From contig LATX02000192.1 of NCBI GenBank assembly GCA_001466705.2, positions 62,001-126,000 on the forward strand: 64,000 nt of DNA. The letters are read 5' to 3'. Below, piece after piece: positions 59,431 to 64,000 of this stretch (positions within the stretch are counted from its first letter, which is position 1; every line of letters begins with the position of its first letter). Position numbers and translations under genes: made by a program. A model generated the notes under the pieces. That model saw only the letters and a list, made by a program, of their open reading frames with translations, was not told where the DNA came from and did not search any database. Source of the DNA: Moniliophthora roreri. Lineage: Eukaryota > Basidiomycota > Agaricomycetes > Agaricales > Marasmiaceae.

Positions 59431-59537
59431 GGGCACATGGTGTAGTTGGTTATCACATCCGCTTAGCATACTGTATTATGTATTTCCATTCTCATATGTA
59501 ATGCGGGGGGTGCTGGGTTCAATTCCCAGTGTGTCCA
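59431..59537 (+). tRNA. tRNA-Ala(AGC) with 33-nt intron
   Basis: 5' exon 59431-59468, intron 59469-59501, 3' exon 59502-59537. Mature exons are identical to the tRNA at 39793-39887, including G3:U70 and anticodon AGC, but the intron is unrelated in length and sequence. Confidence 0.95.
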
Positions 59538-60243
59538 CATCCATGTATCGTGTTTCGTCCTTTTTTTCATGGGCAAATTAACTGTCAAAAGTAATCGGTG
59601 ATTGAGACGTGAGCTCAATTACTGACTTGCCCTCTTATCTTGAGAATGACCCGCGAGCTCGAGCCAGGCATAGTGTAATTGTATTCCTCAATTCGTCCCG
59701 TCTCAATGGTCCGTCGATGCAGTTTTTCAATAGCCTCATAGACCACGAGGATATCCTTTCAGCCTATTTTTTTTTACTACAGGTTATAATGTGTATTGCC
59801 TAATTTTCAGTATCTTTGCGCGCACATCTCGAACTTTTTAAGGCCGGGGCAAACATGTACAAATATTTTGTAAGGGCCCCGGATGGTCTTCGCATATTCT
59901 CTAAGGCTTCTTCAGCCTCCCGGCACTACATTACATTCATAGACTGGAGTGAACAACCATTGATAGTGTCCACCGCCATGCTCGGAAGGTACCGTTTCAT
60001 TGCCAGGCACCCTATCCCATATTTATCGGTCGTTTCACTTAGCGATTATCCGAGTTCCAACAACCCTTACGCCAGCAGCATTAGGCAATTTATTGTCCTC
60101 TCTAGACGGCCGTTGTGTTCGAATCCGACCCACGCGTCGTCCTCCACACTTGGGATTCTTTGTTACCCAGTCGCCGACGGTACTATATTAGACTGCAATG
60201 ACGATGCTTCGACTCCGAAAACAAGCATCCGCCACAAACGAAG
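59538..60243 (+). other. Intergenic with an unassigned open frame
   Basis: A frame of about 143 codons (59816-60247) has ordinary composition but no motif, and it overlaps the start of the aldo/keto reductase remnant. There is no support for a gene. Confidence 0.3.
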
Positions 60244-61505
60244 ATGACCGTTAACGGTACGAAAAAGATCCCGTTACGTGCCATCGGCAAAAATGGACAT
60301 CAGGTCGGAGCAATTGGCTTGGGCACATTGTGTATGCGCTCAGATTCCTCCACTTGGAAAAAAAAAAAAAAGCACACTCATTGACGGCGATTGCAGCTGT
60401 TGGAACTTGGTATGGCAAGACAGATGAAAGCGAGGCATTCAAAGCCTTGACCTACGCTCTCGATCGTGGAATCAACTTTTGGGATACAGCTAACATCTAT
60501 GGGTACATGTACGTTTGGTCATTTCATCTGCGTCTGGACATCATCTGACTGTCCTTTGCAGCTGAGGGAGACCATTGGAAAGTGGTTCAAACTGACTGGT
60601 CGTCGCTCAGAGGTCTTCCTCGCCACAAAGTTTGGTGCCTTCGACCCCGCTGGGCCTCCCCAGAACGGCCCGATATCCAAACCATCCCATATCGTCAAAT
60701 CCTTAAATTCTTCCCTCAAGAAACTTCAAACCGACTATATCAATCTCTACTACCAACATCGTGTAGATCCCAAGGTGCCGATTGAGGTTGTGATGGAGAC
60801 ACTTCGGGCTTTTGTCGAGAGAGGTAAAATCAGGTATCTGGGATTGAGCGAATGCAGTATCGACACGCGAAGGCGGTCAAGGGTGTCGGAGAGAAACTCA
60901 TTGCGATTCAGATGGAGTACAGCCCCTTCACACTTGACATCGAGCAGAATGGGCTAGCAGCAGCAGCTGAGGAGCTTGGGGTCTCAGTTATTGCATACTC
61001 CCCTCTTGCTCGGGGTCTTGTCACTGGCCGGTGAGTGTTTTCCGAGTTGTTATTAGATTCCATTGCCTTCTGATTGAGCCGTTATAGCTTCCGATCAAGA
61101 GACGACTTTGAGCCCGACGACTATCGGTTGATTCTCCCACGTTGGTCCGAGGAGAACTTCCACAAGAATCTTGCTATCGTTGACAAGTTCAAGGTGATTG
61201 CAGATCAGCATGGCGCGCCTGCCAGTCAGATTGCACTGGCTTGGATCAATGCAGAGCATCCTACATGGATTCCCATACCAGGGAGCCGCTCGACAGAACG
61301 TGTGGAAGAGAACAGTTGCTCTGCAGAGTTGACGTTATCACCGGAGGCTATCAAGGCCATCCGCACACTGGTCGACAATGCCGAAGTTGCCGGAACGAGA
61401 AACAGAACCATTGCTTGGGTAGTGGCTGCTATGGAAGGAAACTGTATAAAACTGGAAGATTGGAAGGGCGAAGGGAACATGAGAACATTCAACTCACACT
61501 TGTAA
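60244..61505 (+). pseudogene. Aldo/keto reductase with frame-breaking deletion
   Basis: Exons at about 60244-60331, 60397-60508, 60567-61030 and 61088-61505. Aldo/keto reductase blocks in order are VGAIGLGTL, RGINFWDTANIYG, VFLATKFGAF, LQTDYINLYYQHRVDP, IRYLGLSECS, QMEYSPF, GVSVIAYSPLARGLVTG and PIPGSRSTERVEEN. After LSECSIDT the frame shifts into RHAKAVKGVGEKL. About 10 nt expected between the two are missing near 60870, and no intron can bridge it. The third intron junction also needs an unusual acceptor (CTGAG). Family members reduce aldehydes or ketones with NADPH (YakC-like, pyridoxal or aryl-alcohol type). As it stands the gene should give a truncated product. Confidence 0.75.
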
Positions 61506-61740
61506 TTCTAGCACACGTACATTATAGCAGAACTTTCTTTAATATTCGCAGAATGTGATACGAGCATACAGTATGCACACATGTCGTTCGTGATAGGACC
61601 GATCGGTTGATGATACTCCTGAGAGGTCATAAGAGCTCCCAATGTTACCCGACACCCGTTTCTGAAGAAATGAATATCCAGGAGAGAGATGGATCAACGC
61701 CCAAAAGTCTGGGGTGTTCAAGACTAGACTGTTCAAGACT

Positions 61741-61767
61741 TTCGCACGGCGTGATCGCCACGCGTCA
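61741..61767. promoter_or_regulatory. Conserved GACGCGT..GATCACGCCGTG element, site 6 (inverted)
   Basis: Reads TTCGCACGGCGTGATC, GCCACGCGTC, the exact complement layout of site 3, about 240 nt upstream of small gene 4. Confidence 0.6.
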
Positions 61768-61999
61768 TGCCGGCTAGCCGCTTCGTTTGAAATCCTCCTT
61801 CACATTTCCAGATATGGTATCGACTCATACGGGCTATAACATGGGCGGCATTCCTGAGAGATCGAGTGGATTTTCGGTCCGATACGAGGACTTAGCTGTC
61901 GCCGAAACAGCACCACACTAGCTACAGTAAGTCACGGTGATCTCGGTGCTGTTGAAGACATAGCCACATATAAAGCTTCACACGACTATGACCAAAACT

Positions 62000-62200
62000 A
62001 TGGACAAGCCTAGCTATTATTCTTTCCGGTGAGTGCCTTGAGCCCATTCAAGTTGCAGTAGCCCTTACTCGCTGCATTCGCCTAGTTTTCTTTTTCGGCA
62101 TGATCTGCATCATAGCGAAGAAGTTTCACAACTGTATGGGAGGAACGGGGAGGGGTGGTAGTAGTGGAACTTCACGATCAATTGTGTAGCAGTCACTCCA
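62000..62200 (+). pseudogene. Tiny single-pass membrane protein, copy 4 (frameshifted)
   Basis: ATATAAAGC lies about 30 nt upstream, and the intron has a GTGAGT donor and a CGCCTAG acceptor. The second-exon DNA would encode VFFFGMICIIAKKFHNC and GRGGSS, as in copies 1 and 2. The first exon is shorter than 40 nt by about 11, putting it out of phase with exon 2. The copy is therefore most likely dead at the protein level. Confidence 0.5.
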
Positions 62201-62717
62201 GGTGTCGCCAAGCCTCCGGTACGTTTAAGATGAATTAATTCCACAGCATTCCGAATGGAGCACAAGACGTTTCACAGAATCTGACGAGAATCGATATTCG
62301 CCTGTAATGAAAAGACCGTACGTGAGCTTGGTATGTCCGCGGTGTTATTGAATATCGAATATACACATTCGCCGCCCCCAAAAACGAGTAAGGAAAGATT
62401 ATTGAGTCCGATGTTCAAGTTATAGTAAACAGCTGAATCTTCAGTTCATTAAGAAGCAAGAGACACGATCAGACGATGATCCAGCAAGGTGAGATGCAGA
62501 CCTTGACAAGTTGCACTACACGTGCAGATTTGTTTCAACGAAAATAGGTAGAGGGAGTAAAATCATGAGATTCATGGACAGTGGAGAGATACAAACTGGA
62601 TGGATGATCGTCAATTATTTTTCTTGCCCTCCTGGGCAGTCAGTGTGGAGACCAAAGGTCAAGCTTGCAGGGTGATTACGAGATAAAGGAACACAGGTGC
62701 TGCTAAACCGTTGCCGG

Positions 62718-62758
62718 CATTGTATGTAGTTAGTTATCACATCCGCTTGGTTTAGCAT
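62718..62758 (+). pseudogene. tRNA-Ala remnant
   Basis: The D-arm and anticodon 5' half are recognisable (GTAGTTAGTTATCACATC, CCGCTT, TTAGCAT), with a small insertion in the anticodon loop, no acceptor stem and no T arm. Its position downstream of small gene 4 repeats the unit 1 and unit 3 layout. Confidence 0.65.
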
Positions 62759-64000
62759 GGATTTTTCGACCACTGTATCACATACATTTTTGCGAACCCC
62801 TGCGAGAGCCGAATGCTAAGTTGACCCAAATTTAACCGGCAGAGCGCCGAGTTTCAGATCCTGGCTGATTTTCAAATTGACGACGGAATACGCAACGAGG
62901 ATCCCTGAAAGCTCCCACAAAAATGTCCGAGTTTCAAACGGTCTGTACTACCAAATTTGGTAGATTTCGTTCAGAGGTAAAGAAAACCGGTGAAAAGCGT
63001 CCAAAACGGCTGAGAATTCAGGGGATTCAAAACGACCTCCAGAAAAGGACCTATAACCGGAAGGGCTTTGACGCGAAAACACCACTGGGGCGAGGTATTT
63101 TGTCCGACATTTTGGGCTTCCCGAAGTCCATTTTGTCCGACTTCGAACGGGAGTTTGGAATTTTATCCAACCGACAAGGCAAACGACCCGGGGCTTTCAG
63201 GGGTCCTAATACGCAATAGTACGCAATGGAAGAAGAATGTGCGGGTGAGAATGTCTGTATCGCATGGGCGTCTTTAGATTATCCGCTGGCTATATGGCTA
63301 TCATTTCAAATCATTTCAAATAACGTTCTTGGCGTCACCTGGCACGTAAACTGAACTAAGAACGAGAACGCACCTCGCAGTTCGTTCAATGCTTTCGCCA
63401 TCTCTAGTCCACGTACAATTAATCAACTAGCCCCATCCTCGCACAACGACAGAAAGACGAAACGCAAAAGAATTAGCAGCCTGAACCGTGCTCCTTGATG
63501 GCTACCGTGACAGTCGGTAAGTAAGAAGAGGAATCGTGCGAATCAGAGAAGCGCGTTCAAAATTTGGCGCCCATCACTCGGAGTCGGACCACATCATCCA
63601 TCCAGCCTTGCTCAAGATGTATGTCCACTGTCACATCCCACCCACTGACGCATATTTATCACTCACTGCAGGAAAGACCTTGTAATTCCACTGTGGCATT
63701 TTACGGATTGGATATCATTCTCTTGTCGCTCATTGCTCACTGGCAGACAGGCCACGGGTAATTCGCCTTATCCTTCCTGTAACAGGACTCGGAAGTCTGG
63801 ACTCTGCTGTTAGAAGGCGTGTACACCATTAGGTGTCTGCTGGAGAGAGAGAAAGGGAAAGAGAACGTAGTTGGAACGTAGGCATATGACGGTTTGGATT
63901 CAAGGTAGGTTGCTTCCTTGCGTGACCGTAATGCCACTCAGCTCATTCGGCCTTGATATAGTGATCGGGTTCCTATCTCCAGTTCCTTGCTCGAGAGGTT
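62759..64000. other. No supported gene at right edge
   Basis: From 62.86 to 63.23 kb the sequence has short repeated words (ATTTTGTCCGAC twice) and an open frame without motif, like repeat debris. At about 63499 an ATG with seven codons is followed by GTAAGTAAG, possibly the first exon of a gene leaving the window; this is not enough for a call. Confidence 0.3.

Noticed and set aside
59816..60247. 143-codon frame before the aldo/keto reductase
   Set aside because: No recognisable domain, overlaps the reductase start and lies in duplicated-unit debris.
1..64000. CRISPR array, prophage, bacterial operon or integron
   Set aside because: No regularly spaced repeats, no phage or bacterial gene families, and spliceosomal introns throughout.

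Overview
The window is nuclear DNA of a filamentous fungus, most likely a mushroom-forming basidiomycete (Agaricomycetes). The evidence is dense short GT-AG introns of about 45-65 nt, F-box/LRR and HET-like genes, DUF6534-type membrane proteins, a fungal class III CoA-transferase pair, a Sec31 gene and eukaryotic tRNA genes with introns. All exon models were joined by eye from splice sites and reading phase; no alignment or search was run.

Layout. (1) 0-11.6 kb looks almost gene-free in a six-frame view but holds very intron-rich membrane-protein genes: a decayed DUF6534-type gene (0.6-2.3 kb, minus), an Opy2-like membrane anchor (5.3-5.8 kb, minus) and an intact 18-exon DUF6534-type gene (9.49-11.48 kb, plus) with an 11-nt micro-exon. 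(2) 11.7-17.6 kb has an F-box/LRR protein and a small nucleotidyltransferase-fold protein. (3) 17.65-18.92 kb is a polytopic membrane protein at the edge of a strongly CpG-depleted repeat block (about 18.9-24.6 kb). That block contains a long inverted repeat, a decayed copy of a DUF6534 gene segment and, at its right edge, a PIF/Harbinger-like MITE. (4) 25.5-27.3 kb holds two more nucleotidyltransferase-fold paralogues. (5) 28.0-32.75 kb is a tandem pair of class III CoA-transferase-like genes with identical seven-exon structure. (6) 32.96-37.86 kb is SEC31 (COPII coat). (7) 39.0-39.5 kb is an 81-residue Costars/ABRACL gene whose start codon is split by an intron.

(8) 39.8-62.8 kb is a duplicated landscape. 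A unit made of a conserved promoter-like motif, a two-exon gene for a tiny single-pass membrane protein (about 43 residues) and, in most copies, a downstream intron-containing tRNA-Ala(AGC) occurs four times in whole or part. A HET-like membrane protein, two transposon-like insertions or duplications and a bHLH regulator lie between copies. The bHLH gene sits in the centre of a large inverted repeat (arms about 47.1-48.9 and 56.1-58.5 kb, continuing outwards into the small-gene units). An aldo/keto reductase gene with a frame-breaking deletion lies at 60.2-61.5 kb.

The most novel-looking element is the repeated motif / micro-membrane-protein / tRNA-Ala unit. Housekeeping functions (SEC31, Costars, probably Opy2) sit between fast-evolving or repeated families (HET-like, F-box, DUF6534, nucleotidyltransferase-fold). 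There is no sign of a bacterial operon, CRISPR array or prophage.
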